Below are positions 1-7,860 of a stretch of DNA of 64,000 nucleotides, piece after piece. Each line of letters begins with the position of its first letter. Position 1 is the first letter of the stretch. A program made the position numbers and the translations under genes. The notes beneath the pieces were generated by a model, which was given only the letters and a program-made list of their open reading frames with translations, made no database searches and was not told where the DNA came from. The DNA is from Pontibacter ramchanderi (GTDB lineage: Bacteria; Bacteroidota; Bacteroidia; Cytophagales; Hymenobacteraceae), in NCBI RefSeq assembly GCF_002846395.1, contig NZ_PJMU01000001.1, positions 1 to 64,000 of the forward strand. Reading direction: 5' to 3'.

Positions 1-165
1 CTATGCTTAGTGTTTTCATATACCATCATGTTTTAGTGGCGAAGGATAACATTGATTACAAAAGTTCTAGTCTATACATTCGTTTAAACCCAACGGCTTG
101 TATAAAAGGCGAACGAGGCATAGCCGAAGTATGACTTGTATACCTTGTTGGCATGTGCCTTTTTA

Positions 166-897
166 TTACTTCTGTTCCATGTAGAGATTCCAAAGCTCTT
201 GTATTGGCACAGCCTTTCTGCTTACCTTATTCAAATCCTTACCTTCTGCTATCCAGAGAAAAGGGAAGCAATGGATGCCTTTCTTACCATCAACTTTTTT
301 TACTTCTTCTCTCCAGTTTTCCCACCTGAGTCCTTCATAAAATTTATCGATGTTACCTGCAAAACAAAAGGATATAAAATCAGAGTAACCTATTCCTAAT
401 GACTCCCACTCCAGATTGTCAGGCGAAAAGTAGAATACCTTCCCAATCTCTTCCTGCCCGAATGCTCCAGCATTTATGGCAAAGAAACCACCAAGCACAT
501 CATCAGCTACCAAAAGAAATGAGGGCTGTTCTCCATCATTCGTATAAGACTTTCCCCTGTTCCACTCCATGATGCTCCTGTCAAGCTTCGCCGAACCTGA
601 GCCTAAGATGCGTATCCAACCATCATCAACCAGTATGCCGCCAGATTCATAAACGATTGCTCCCATCGGTGAGCGGGTAGTGACTTGTAACTGTAACAGG
701 GCGTTCTCCGCCTTCTGCTGTTGTTTAGGTAGAACTTCTACTTTGTTACTCGCTACTTTTAACCAGTCCTGCACTAAAGTCCATCCTGAGTCTTCTTTGT
801 TTATAAGCGCTGATAAAGGGCGAGGACTGCTGCTCTGTGCATTAGCCATAGTTAAAGAAGATAAAAGCAGAAAGGTGGATACAACTATCTTTTTCAA
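166..897 (-). CDS. Secreted DUF2625 family protein
   Basis: Protein of 243 residues with a clear signal peptide (about residues 1-20, ending ANA-Q), so it is exported. The body matches what I recall of the DUF2625 family: the segment 'LQVTTRSPMGAIVYESGG' followed by 'DDGWIRILGSG', 'LLVADDVLGGFFAINAGAFG' and 'GYSDFISFCFAGNIDKFYEGLRW'. The family has no established biochemical role, so no function is given. It starts with ATG directly after a 5' region that carries a small dyad (933-948). It is a lone gene, followed on its strand only by the window edge; the recombinase gene lies upstream on the same strand, 160 bp away. Family assignment is from recognition of conserved blocks; exported location is from the signal peptide. 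Confidence 0.8.
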   Translation of the reverse strand: MKKIVVSTFLLLSSLTMANAQSSSPRPLSALINKEDSGWTLVQDWLKVASNKVEVLPKQQQKAENALLQLQVTTRSPMGAIVYESGGILVDDGWIRILGSGSAKLDRSIMEWNRGKSYTNDGEQPSFLLVADDVLGGFFAINAGAFGQEEIGKVFYFSPDNLEWESLGIGYSDFISFCFAGNIDKFYEGLRWENWREEVKKVDGKKGIHCFPFLWIAEGKDLNKVSRKAVPIQELWNLYMEQK

Positions 898-932
898 TTC
901 ATGATTCAGGTTAATGCCAACTACGTGCTAGC

Positions 933-948
933 AGGAGTACCTACTCCT
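933..948. promoter_or_regulatory. Small dyad upstream of the DUF2625 gene
   Basis: AGGAGTA-CC-TACTCCT is a perfect 7-bp inverted repeat with a 2-bp centre, 36 bp upstream of the DUF2625 start codon. It could be an operator or simply chance; no regulator gene is adjacent. Confidence 0.25.
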
Positions 949-1059
949 ACTATCTGCACTATGTGCGGAGTACTGTTTGGCTCTTTTCTACATGGTCGTT
1001 CAATTTGGGAGCCTGTTATTTTCGTCTTTTCCATAGCGTTACACTAATATAGTTCTTTT

Positions 1060-2514
1060 CTACAGATTGTCAAGCGGGCTCACTATTTTGTCCAGTGCAT
1101 AGGTCGTTACATGCGTGTAAATCTCCGTGGTCTTGCTGCTGCGGTGCCCTAGTAGGGTCTGGATGTAACGCAAATCGGTGCCCTGCTCCAGCAGATGCGT
1201 GGCAAAGGAGTGCCGTAGGGTGTGCGGGGTGGCGCTCGTCTTCACCCCAGCCTTTTTGCGGCAGGCCTGAAACACGTTGCGCAGGCTGTCGGCCGTGTAC
1301 TGGCCCCCGAACTGCCCCTCAAAGAGCCACTCCTTTGGCCTGTACTCCTTGTAGTACAGCCGCAGGTTCTCCAGCAGCTTCTGCGAGAGCACGGTGGTGC
1401 GGTCCTTTTTGCCCTTGCCCCCGCGTATGAGCAGCAGGTTCCTGTCCGACTTCACATCGCTGAGCCTTAGGTTGATCACTTCCCCGATCCTGAGCCCGCC
1501 GGCATACAGCAGCTGCAGCATGCAGCGGTGCTTGAGGTTGTCGGTGGCCAAAAGTATTTTCCTGACCTCCTCTTTGCTGAGCACGGTGGGCAGCCGCTCT
1601 GGCTTCTCGGGGCGCTCCACGTTATGGAGCTGCACCTCGTGGCGACCCAGCACCCGCTGGTAATAGAATTTAACGGCGTTGATCGACTGGTTAATGAACG
1701 AGCAGGAGTAGGCCCCGGCCTGCACCATCTGCCGGTGGTACTGATTAATGTCCTCTTCGGTAAAAGCGTTTACCTGCTCCATCCCCCTGCCTTTGTGGCT
1801 GTTAAGAAAGCGCAATAGCAGCGAATGGTAGGTGCGGATCGTGTTCATGGAGTAGTTGAGCAGGAAGAGCTTCTCCAGGTAGTCGATCGGGCAGGTGATA
1901 TAGTCTGCGCCTTTGCTGTAGGTCTGCTCCCAGAGCCGGCGCAGCAGCAGCACATCGCGCACCACCAGCTCCTGACTCAGCCACAGCCAGCCCAGGCCCT
2001 CCAGCTCCTCGGCCAGCTGCTGTATGTGCTGCCCGCCCTCTGGTATGGCGAAGCACTTGGGCTCGCGCTGCCAGGTGGCCAGCCTGCTGTGCCGCAGGGT
2101 CTCGTATACCTGCTGGCTGTAGCGGAAGGTAACGCTGATCACGGTCTTGTTTTCCTCCACCAGCATCGGCTGCAGCTTCACCACCGGCATGTCGGGCAGC
2201 TTTTGGAGCGGTTCGCCCTGCTGCCCTCCAGCCAGTACCGGCACCAGCTTGCTAGGCTTCAGTCGTTTGGGACGATAAAGATATTGTGTGCTCACTTTCG
2301 CCAACCCCTGAAAGTGCGTGAAGGTCATTTCCATGCTTTGCGGCCGGTGGTGCATCACGAAGCACTTGTAGGTCTTGCTGTACTTGATCCAGCCAGCCTC
2401 CTTCAGCCGCTTTACGATAAATGGGTTAGGCTTGTGCCACAGACGGATGTATTTAACGCCTTCATGCTCCAAGGAGTTGAGATAAATAACAGGCTGATTG
2501 GATGGATATTGCAT
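1060..2514 (-). CDS. Tyrosine recombinase / phage-type integrase
   Basis: Site-specific DNA recombinase of the lambda-integrase/Xer superfamily. The C-terminal catalytic domain shows the family residues: Arg in 'GGLRIGEVINLRL', Lys in 'RGGKGKKDRT', His-x-x-Arg in 'PHTLRHSFATHLL', His in 'LLGHRSS' and the Tyr nucleophile in 'TEIYTHV'. Before it lies a SAM-like core-binding domain ('YHSLLLRFLNSHKG', 'INQSINAVKFYY'), and an extra N-terminal region of about 200 residues that I do not recognise and that is common in Bacteroidota recombinases of this size. I prefer the ATG at 2514 (484 aa); the frame is open to an ATG at 2556 (498 aa). It faces the Zn-ribbon gene divergently across a region with phased TACCCG repeats. 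No phage, transposon or integron cassette genes are visible, so it is a stand-alone recombinase whose target is unknown. Confidence 0.9.
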   Translation of the reverse strand: MQYPSNQPVIYLNSLEHEGVKYIRLWHKPNPFIVKRLKEAGWIKYSKTYKCFVMHHRPQSMEMTFTHFQGLAKVSTQYLYRPKRLKPSKLVPVLAGGQQGEPLQKLPDMPVVKLQPMLVEENKTVISVTFRYSQQVYETLRHSRLATWQREPKCFAIPEGGQHIQQLAEELEGLGWLWLSQELVVRDVLLLRRLWEQTYSKGADYITCPIDYLEKLFLLNYSMNTIRTYHSLLLRFLNSHKGRGMEQVNAFTEEDINQYHRQMVQAGAYSCSFINQSINAVKFYYQRVLGRHEVQLHNVERPEKPERLPTVLSKEEVRKILLATDNLKHRCMLQLLYAGGLRIGEVINLRLSDVKSDRNLLLIRGGKGKKDRTTVLSQKLLENLRLYYKEYRPKEWLFEGQFGGQYTADSLRNVFQACRKKAGVKTSATPHTLRHSFATHLLEQGTDLRYIQTLLGHRSSKTTEIYTHVTTYALDKIVSPLDNL

Positions 2515-2569
2515 CTTGTTTTGAATTAACAACCGCAAATAAACACCTAAATCCAAAGCAGCCGTAAAA

Positions 2570-2614
2570 TACCCGGGTAAGTCCGGCTATACCCGATTTA
2601 GCCGGGTGTACCCG
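2570..2614. promoter_or_regulatory. Phased TACCCG repeats and dyads between divergent genes
   Basis: TACCCG occurs at 2570, 2590 and 2609, i.e. spaced 20 and 19 bp, about two helical turns. The first is part of the 10-bp palindrome TACCCGGGTA (2570-2579), and between the others lies the inverted repeat CCGGCTA-N9-TAGCCGG (2583-2605). The block sits between the divergent recombinase and Zn-ribbon genes, where an operator or recombinase accessory-site role is plausible. Confidence 0.5.
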
Positions 2615-2630
2615 TATAAAACAGAAAAAC

Positions 2631-3005
2631 ATGGAGGAGAGAACTTGTGAAAACTGCGGTGAGGTGCTGAAAGGCAGAATTGATAAGCGGTACTGCAGCG
2701 ACCAGTGCCGTTCAGTAGCCAAAAACAGCCGAAAGACCCAGAATGCAGGTGAGCGCCTGATGAAGGAGATCAACAACAAGCTGCGCCACAACCGCTTCGT
2801 GTTGCAGCGCCACAGCCCCGAGGGCAAGACCACGCTCAGGCGGGAGGTCCTCCAGCTGGCAGGCTTCGACTTCCGCCACTTCACGCACCTCTACCGCACC
2901 AAACAGGGCAATACTTACTACTTCTGCTACGATTATGGCTACCTGCTGCTCGAGGACGAAAAGGTGCTCATCGTGAACTGGCAGCCCTACATGGAGAAGA
3001 GCTAA
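2631..3005 (+). CDS. Zn-ribbon small protein
   Basis: 124-residue protein starting with a CxxC...CxxxC zinc-binding ribbon: 'CENCGEVL' then 'KRYCSDQCRSVAK', like the DUF2116-type ribbons of Bacteroidota. The rest is basic and then ends in an aromatic-rich segment ('RTKQGNTYYFCYDYGYLLLEDEKVLIV'-like; quoted here in part only as 'YYFCYDYGYLL'). The fold suggests nucleic-acid or protein binding, but no function is established. It is divergent from the tyrosine recombinase and separated by the TACCCG array, so shared regulation is possible. It ends at a bidirectional terminator shared with menB. Confidence 0.75.
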   Translation: MEERTCENCGEVLKGRIDKRYCSDQCRSVAKNSRKTQNAGERLMKEINNKLRHNRFVLQRHSPEGKTTLRREVLQLAGFDFRHFTHLYRTKQGNTYYFCYDYGYLLLEDEKVLIVNWQPYMEKS

Positions 3006-3020
3006 GGTAATCCTTAACAA

Positions 3021-3050
3021 AAAAGCCGCTCCAAAACGGAGCGGCTTTTC
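3021..3050. terminator. Bidirectional terminator, Zn-ribbon gene / menB
   Basis: Perfect 9-bp stem AGCCGCTCC / GGAGCGGCT (3024-3032 and 3038-3046) with loop AAAAC, an A-run before and a T-run after. It serves the + strand Zn-ribbon gene and the - strand menB. Confidence 0.85.
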
Positions 3051-3074
3051 TATTCTATACCTGCAGGCTATACC

Positions 3075-3917
3075 TTATGGGATCCACTTGATGTCTGAGA
3101 AGTCTGGTTTGCGCTTCTCCAAGAAAGCATTGCGGCCCTCTTTGGCTTCGTCGGTCATGTAGGCAAGGCGGGTGGCTTCGCCGGCAAACACCTGCTGGCC
3201 TACCATGCCGTCGTCAGTCAGGTTGAAGGCGAATTTGAGCATCTTAATTGAAGTAGGGGACTTGGCCAGGATTTCCTGAGCCCACTCGTAAGCGGTGTCC
3301 TCCAATTCGGCGTGCGGGATCACGGCGTTCACCATGCCCATGTCGAAAGCGTCTTGTGCAGAGTAATTGCGACCCAGGAAGAAGATCTCGCGGGCGCGTT
3401 TCTGGCCCACCATTTTGGCCAGGTAAGCCGAGCCGTAGCCGCCGTCGAAGCTGGTCACGTCGGCATCCGTTTGCTTGAAGATCGCATGCTCTTTGCTGGC
3501 CAGCGTGAGGTCGCATACCACGTGCAGCGAGTGTCCGCCGCCCACGGCCCAGCCCGGCACCACCGCAATCACCACTTTTGGCATAAAGCGGATCAGGCGC
3601 TGCACTTCCAGGATGTTCAGGCGCGGCATCCCGGCCTCGTCCACATAACCCTGATGGCCGCGGGCGTTCTGGTCTCCGCCACTGCAGAAAGAGTAAACAC
3701 CGTCTTTGGTAGAAGGCCCCTCGGCCGAGAAAAGCACCACCCCAATGGAGGTATCTTCGCGGGCATCCAGGAAGGCTTCGAACAACTCCGCTACCGTTTT
3801 GGGGCGGAAGGCATTGCGCACATTGGGCCTGTTGAAGGCAATGCGGGCCACACCGTTAGATTTTTTGTAGGTAATGTCTTCGTATTCTTTAACTGTTACC
3901 CAGTTGGCTTTGCTCAT
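3075..3917 (-). CDS. menB: 1,4-dihydroxy-2-naphthoyl-CoA synthase (menaquinone synthesis)
   Basis: Crotonase-superfamily enzyme that closes the ring of o-succinylbenzoyl-CoA to give 1,4-dihydroxy-2-naphthoyl-CoA in menaquinone synthesis. The 280-residue length and the MenB-type blocks are all present: 'VARIAFNRPNVRNAFRPKT', 'YSFCSGGDQNARG', 'VVPGWAVGGGHSLHVVCDL' and 'DADVTSFDGGYGSAYLAK', the last typical of MenB rather than other crotonases. The ATG start gives the usual MenB N-terminus. It is monocistronic here, with no other men genes in the window, bounded below by the shared terminator. Upstream (3918-3983) a TTTG and a TAATTTTA box about 20 bp apart make a plausible promoter. Confidence 0.95.
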   Translation of the reverse strand: MSKANWVTVKEYEDITYKKSNGVARIAFNRPNVRNAFRPKTVAELFEAFLDAREDTSIGVVLFSAEGPSTKDGVYSFCSGGDQNARGHQGYVDEAGMPRLNILEVQRLIRFMPKVVIAVVPGWAVGGGHSLHVVCDLTLASKEHAIFKQTDADVTSFDGGYGSAYLAKMVGQKRAREIFFLGRNYSAQDAFDMGMVNAVIPHAELEDTAYEWAQEILAKSPTSIKMLKFAFNLTDDGMVGQQVFAGEATRLAYMTDEAKEGRNAFLEKRKPDFSDIKWIP

Positions 3918-3983
3918 TATCGTCAGTTTTTGTTGTAAAATTATCGCATTTTCAGCTTCACAGCAAACTTTGCCGCCAGTGGC

Positions 3984-4847
3984 TTAACTGTTCAGCCTAA
4001 TGGTCAGGTCTTTCCTGGTGAATTTTACGAGATGCGGGAAATCTAAGGTATAGAGGTCGCCCGCCGCTTCGTGCTGGTAGGCCTCTCCAAAAATCCGAAG
4101 CAGGCTGTCGTATTTCTGGTGCATGTCCTTGCTGCTTGCATGCAGTTCTACCACCAATTGCTTGATGTCGGGTAAACGTCCAGATTCGCGCAACTCGGTC
4201 AACAGTTGAAACTCGGCGCCTTCAATGTCCACCTTCACAAAATCGATTTGTTTGTTTTCGGGGAGCAAGCCGGACAGCCTGCAGGCCTGCAGACGCTGTT
4301 TGGTGCCTTTGGCAATGGCGGGGTTAAGCGAACCGTTCAGACCGGCTGTGGCGGCAGGGATGTAGAAGTCTACTTCGCCCTCGGTATCTGACAGCACAAG
4401 GTTAAACAAGCGTATACCTTTCAATTTGTTGGCTTCCACGTTGCGTTGCAGCAAGGCAAAGGCATCCGGGTTCGCTTCAAAGGCCCATACCTCGCCATCG
4501 GGGTACAGCTGCTTAAAATAGAGCACCGACATCCCAATATTAGCGCCGCAGTCAACAATAAATGGCCTTTCGGTGCCCGACTCAAAGCGGTAAACCTGCT
4601 TGATGAAAATATCGGTGTAAAGCTCTGTTAAGGTTACGTAGCTATACCCTGCTATTGTAAAGCCTTCCAGTTTTAATGGAATTAGTCCGCCTGTCTTCTT
4701 GCTGAGCTTGGCCTCGGCATGGATGCGAAGCAAGGTATAGAAGGTGTGCAGTCGGCCTGCCAACTGCGTGTTCTGTCGGCTAAAGGCAAGCTTCCATAAC
4801 CTGAAAAGTGTCAGCATACGCGCGGTGGTTTTGTGCGTGTCTGGCAA
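3984..4847 (-). CDS. FkbM family SAM-dependent methyltransferase
   Basis: 287-residue protein with the FkbM methyltransferase core: 'FIVDCGANIGMSVLYFKQLYP' is the SAM-binding motif I, 'GEVWAFEANPDAFALLQRN' motif II, and 'KQIDFVKVDIEGAEFQLL' the conserved VDIEGAE block. FkbM-type enzymes O-methylate sugars or other small molecules; the substrate cannot be read from sequence. No glycosyltransferases or polysaccharide genes are next to it. The ATG at 4847 gives a basic N-terminus, and no signal peptide is seen, so it should be cytoplasmic. Confidence 0.88.
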   Translation of the reverse strand: MPDTHKTTARMLTLFRLWKLAFSRQNTQLAGRLHTFYTLLRIHAEAKLSKKTGGLIPLKLEGFTIAGYSYVTLTELYTDIFIKQVYRFESGTERPFIVDCGANIGMSVLYFKQLYPDGEVWAFEANPDAFALLQRNVEANKLKGIRLFNLVLSDTEGEVDFYIPAATAGLNGSLNPAIAKGTKQRLQACRLSGLLPENKQIDFVKVDIEGAEFQLLTELRESGRLPDIKQLVVELHASSKDMHQKYDSLLRIFGEAYQHEAAGDLYTLDFPHLVKFTRKDLTIRLNS

Positions 4848-5160
4848 TGGCTATACCTGACACAAAGGCTCCTGTACCACGAAGGTACGCTTTATCGGGT
4901 AAATGCCGCTCATCCGGCCCCTGCACTTCACCCGACATTTTGTCGGTTGCTATACCTTTGGCTTTTTGTTTGCAGAAGTACTAGCTTTAGCGCAAGGCTA
5001 GCTACGGTAGGTAGCAGGGCAAAATCAGTTGCAGGAATGCAGGTGAGTCAGGAGTTTTAACCAAGGTATAATCTGTATATCCAGCGTCTTTTGTCCTTTG
5101 TCTAAAAATTCTTTTGTCACAAAACAGCCGTATACCTTTCACATAAACCAACACACAGCA
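4848..5160. other. Intergenic region with four TATACCT/AGGTATA words
   Basis: No gene seen. It separates the divergent FkbM and hslV genes and carries the TATACCT word at 4852, 4951, 5064 (as AGGTATA) and 5131. No convincing full promoter was identified. Confidence 0.5.
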
Positions 5161-5703
5161 ATGGCAAAAATAAGATCGACTACAGTAGTAGGTATATACC
5201 ACAACGGAGAAGTATGCGTAGGCGCCGACGGACAGGCCACCATGGACAAGCACATCGCCAAGAGCAATGTGAAGAAAATCCGCAAGCTGCTCGACGGCAA
5301 GATCGTAACCGGCTTTGCGGGCTCCACGGCCGATGCCTTCACGCTGCTGGAGCGCTTCGAGGAGAAGCTGAACGCTTACCAGAGCAATATGAAGCGGGCC
5401 GCCATCGAGCTGGCCAAAGACTGGCGCAAAGATCAGTACCTGCGCAAACTCGAGGCCATGATGGTGGTGGCCAACAAAGAAGAGCTGCTCATCATTTCCG
5501 GTACCGGCGACGTGCTGGAGCCTGACAACCAGATCGCGGCCATCGGCTCGGGCAGTATGTTTGCCCATGCAGCGGCCCTGGCCCTGAAGAAGCATGCCCC
5601 GCACCTCACCGCAGAAGAGATGGTGCGCGAGAGTCTCAACATCGCCGCCGACATCTGTATCTACACCAACCACAACCTCATCATCGAGAAACCGGCCAAA
5701 TAA
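5161..5703 (+). CDS. hslV: ATP-dependent protease proteolytic subunit HslV
   Basis: Threonine peptidase of the HslUV (ClpQY) protease. The start is set at the ATG at 5161, giving MAKIRS-TTVVGIYHNG; in the family the first Thr of 'TTVVG' becomes the N-terminal nucleophile after removal of the short propeptide. The rest matches HslV throughout: 'VCVGADGQATMDKHIAKS', 'KIVTGFAGSTADAFTLLERF', 'ELAKDWRKDQYLRKLEAMM', 'AIGSGSMFAHAAALAL', 'ADICIYTNHNLIIEK'. A longer in-frame reading upstream (from 5098) is not family-like. The ATPase partner hslU is not in the window. A Crp/Fnr-type gene follows 17 bp downstream on the same strand, possibly cotranscribed. Confidence 0.95.
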   Translation: MAKIRSTTVVGIYHNGEVCVGADGQATMDKHIAKSNVKKIRKLLDGKIVTGFAGSTADAFTLLERFEEKLNAYQSNMKRAAIELAKDWRKDQYLRKLEAMMVVANKEELLIISGTGDVLEPDNQIAAIGSGSMFAHAAALALKKHAPHLTAEEMVRESLNIAADICIYTNHNLIIEKPAK

Positions 5704-5720
5704 GCTCCGATAAAGCGCAC

Positions 5721-6290
5721 ATGGTGCAGACCATCGAACAGGCCATCCGGCAATTATACCCTATTTCTGATGCTTCTTTTGGGCAGCTCACAGCGCTCAT
5801 GCAGCGGCAGGAGCTGCCCAAAGGAAGTATCCTTTTCCGGGAAGGGGAGATCAGCCACAAGGTGTTTTTCATTGAGAAGGGCATCGCGCGCGCCTTTTGC
5901 TACCGCAACGACCAGGAGGTGACCTTCTGGTTTGGCGCCGAAAGTGATCTCGTGTTTTCCTTCTACAGCTATGTGGCCAACAAGCCCGGCTACGAAACCG
6001 TGGAGCTGCTCGAAAATGCGGTGGTACACGCCATGGACCTGGCGCGTTTGCAAGAGCTATACCTGACCAACATCGAACTGGCGAATTGGGGCCGTAAGCT
6101 AGCCGAGCACGAGCTCATCAAAACAGAGGAGCGCTTTATGGTTTTCCAGTTTCAGTCGGCCACCGAGCGCTACCAGGCCCTGCTGCAGCACAACCCAGCC
6201 CTGATCCAGCGTGTGCCACTCAACCAGATCGCCTCATACCTGGGTGTCACGCAGGTAACACTTAGCCGCATCCGGGCCGAGGTCCGGTGA
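5721..6290 (+). CDS. Crp/Fnr family transcriptional regulator
   Basis: 189-residue one-component regulator. An N-terminal cyclic-nucleotide-binding-type beta roll ('KGSILFREGEISHKVFFIEK', 'EVTFWFGAESDLVFSFYSY') is followed by the long dimer helix and a C-terminal winged HTH ('LNQIASYLGVTQVTLSRIRAE'). There are no Cys residues arranged for an Fe-S cluster, so it is not an Fnr oxygen sensor of the classical kind; Bacteroidota encode many such regulators with unknown ligands. It follows hslV by 17 bp. The SMR transporter gene begins 61 bp downstream and may be its target or simply a neighbour. Confidence 0.85.
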   Translation: MVQTIEQAIRQLYPISDASFGQLTALMQRQELPKGSILFREGEISHKVFFIEKGIARAFCYRNDQEVTFWFGAESDLVFSFYSYVANKPGYETVELLENAVVHAMDLARLQELYLTNIELANWGRKLAEHELIKTEERFMVFQFQSATERYQALLQHNPALIQRVPLNQIASYLGVTQVTLSRIRAEVR

Positions 6291-6351
6291 TTTTTTAACA
6301 TTTGTTAAATTTCTTCTGCCCCGTAGTCCCGACCTTTGTAAAAAAAGCGAA

Positions 6352-6669
6352 ATGGGCTGGATCTATCTGATTATTGCGGGCATGTTCGAGATCGGGTTTA
6401 CCACTTGCCTCAAGCTATCCAATAACTTTAGTGTGCAGAAGTGGTCCGTCGGCTTCTTTCTGTGCATCTCCATGAGCTTTTTCCTGCTTAACAAAGCTAT
6501 CCAAACCATCCCGATGGGCACGGCCTATGCCGTCTGGACAGGTATAGGCGCGGTGGGCACGGTAGTGGTTGGCATGATCCTCTACAAGGAGCCGGCCGAT
6601 TTCTGGCGCCTGTTCTTCATCTTCCTGCTCATTGGCTCTATCATCGGGCTAAAACTGGTGTCGAAGTAG
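6352..6669 (+). CDS. SMR family transporter, SugE/Gdx-like
   Basis: 105-residue inner-membrane protein with four predicted helices, the small multidrug resistance family. The invariant membrane Glu is E13 ('AGMFEIGF'), and 'PMGTAYAVWTGIGAVGTVVVG' is the family's signature. This block and the position of the Glu resemble the SugE/Gdx branch (guanidinium/quaternary ammonium exporters) more than EmrE, but the branch is an inference. SMR proteins work as dimers; no second SMR gene is adjacent, so a homodimer is expected. The start at 6352 directly follows a TTTG-rich leader. Confidence 0.88.
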   Translation: MGWIYLIIAGMFEIGFTTCLKLSNNFSVQKWSVGFFLCISMSFFLLNKAIQTIPMGTAYAVWTGIGAVGTVVVGMILYKEPADFWRLFFIFLLIGSIIGLKLVSK

Positions 6670-6696
6670 GAGGGGTAGGGATGTCGTTTTAAAGCT

Positions 6697-6704
6697 TATA
6701 TTTG
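6697..6704 (+). promoter_or_regulatory. -7 box for the deoxyhypusine-synthase-like gene
   Basis: TATATTTG fits the Bacteroidota -7 consensus TAnnTTTG and lies 80 bp upstream of the start codon. I do not see a clean -33 TTG at the right spacing. Confidence 0.5.
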
Positions 6705-6783
6705 CCGAAAATCATCTTTTCTTAACTCATAGCGAGTTGCAGGAGTATAAACACGAATCAGTAAACAGCATAAACACAAGGAA

Positions 6784-7755
6784 ATGGAAGTATCTAATTT
6801 TTTAAAGAAGCACTACAAGCACTTCAACGCCGCTTCGCTCATCGACGCTGCCGAAGGATATAAGACGCACCTCAACAACGGGGGCAAAATGATGGTCACG
6901 CTGGCAGGCGCCATGTCTACTGCCGAGCTGGGCATCATTCTGGCTGAGATGATCCGCCAGGACAAGGTACACGCGATCTCTTGTACCGGTGCCAACCTCG
7001 AGGAGGATATCTTCAACCTAGTGGCGCACGACTTCTACGAGCGCGTGCCGCACTACCGCGAGCTGTCCGCTGCCGACGAGGAGGAACTCCTGAGCCGCCA
7101 TATGAACCGCGTAACCGATACTTGTATACCTGAGGAAGAGGCCATGCGCCGCATTGAGCACACGGTGCTGAAGTTCTGGGAGAAAGCCGACCAGGCGGGC
7201 GAGTCTTACTTCCCGCACGAGTTCTTCTACCAGATTCTGCTCAGCGGCGAACTGGAGCAGTACTACCAGATCGACCCGAAAAACAGCTGGATGCTGGAAG
7301 CTGCCAAAAAGAACCTGCCGATCATCTGCCCGGGCTGGGAAGATTCTACGCTGGGTAACATCTATGCCGGCCACGTGATCAGTGGCGACGTGAAAAACGT
7401 GCACACCGTTAAGACAGGTATACAGTACATGATGTTCCTGGCCGACTGGTATACCCAGAACGCGAAAGAGGAGTCGACGGTAGGTTTCTTCCAGATCGGC
7501 GGCGGTATAGCCGGCGACTTCCCGATCTGCGTGGTGCCGATGCTGCACCAGGATTTGCAGCGCACGGGCGTTCCGCTTTGGGGTTACTTCGCGCAGATCT
7601 CCGACTCTACCACCAGCTACGGCTCGTACTCAGGCGCTGTGCCGAACGAGAAGATCACCTGGGGCAAGCTCGGCAAGGATACGCCAAAATACATGATCGA
7701 GTCAGACGCTACCATCGTGGCACCGCTTATCTTCGCGCTGGTGCTGGATATGTAG
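6784..7755 (+). CDS. Deoxyhypusine synthase family protein
   Basis: 323-residue protein homologous to deoxyhypusine synthase, the NAD-dependent enzyme that transfers an aminobutyl group from spermidine. Visible family blocks are 'VTLAGAMSTAELGIILAEMI', 'ISCTGANLEEDIF', 'CPGWEDSTLGNIYAGHVISG' and the active-site region 'GAVPNEKITWGKLGKD' containing the lysine that carries the intermediate in the eukaryal/archaeal enzyme. Bacteria do not use eIF5A, and bacterial members have been linked to homospermidine or other polyamine chemistry, so the acceptor here is unknown. Monocistronic, with its own -7 box and a strong downstream terminator. Confidence 0.88.
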   Translation: MEVSNFLKKHYKHFNAASLIDAAEGYKTHLNNGGKMMVTLAGAMSTAELGIILAEMIRQDKVHAISCTGANLEEDIFNLVAHDFYERVPHYRELSAADEEELLSRHMNRVTDTCIPEEEAMRRIEHTVLKFWEKADQAGESYFPHEFFYQILLSGELEQYYQIDPKNSWMLEAAKKNLPIICPGWEDSTLGNIYAGHVISGDVKNVHTVKTGIQYMMFLADWYTQNAKEESTVGFFQIGGGIAGDFPICVVPMLHQDLQRTGVPLWGYFAQISDSTTSYGSYSGAVPNEKITWGKLGKDTPKYMIESDATIVAPLIFALVLDM

Positions 7756-7776
7756 GTTTCAAATAGCATAACAGAG

Positions 7777-7812
7777 AAATGGCCGGTGAGATTTATCACC
7801 GGCCATTTTTTT
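7777..7812 (+). terminator. Terminator after the deoxyhypusine-synthase-like gene
   Basis: Perfect 13-bp stem AAATGGCCGGTGA / TCACCGGCCATTT (7777-7789 and 7796-7808), loop GATTTA, then a T-run. Confidence 0.9.
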
Positions 7813-7860
7813 GATAGGCACCGAATATTTGTCTAAACTTAGACCTGAATCATACTTTAT

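Noticed and set aside
1-165. Possible gene at the left edge
   Set aside because: Only short open frames and no family similarity in 165 bp; one TATACCT word at 139.
1095-1818. Overlapping long + strand ORFs opposite the recombinase
   Set aside because: Shadows of the recombinase gene in other frames: no family blocks, Arg/Cys/Pro-rich composition.
1060-3005. Recombinase and Zn-ribbon gene as a complete mobile element
   Set aside because: No terminal repeats, attachment sites or further mobility genes could be found in the window.
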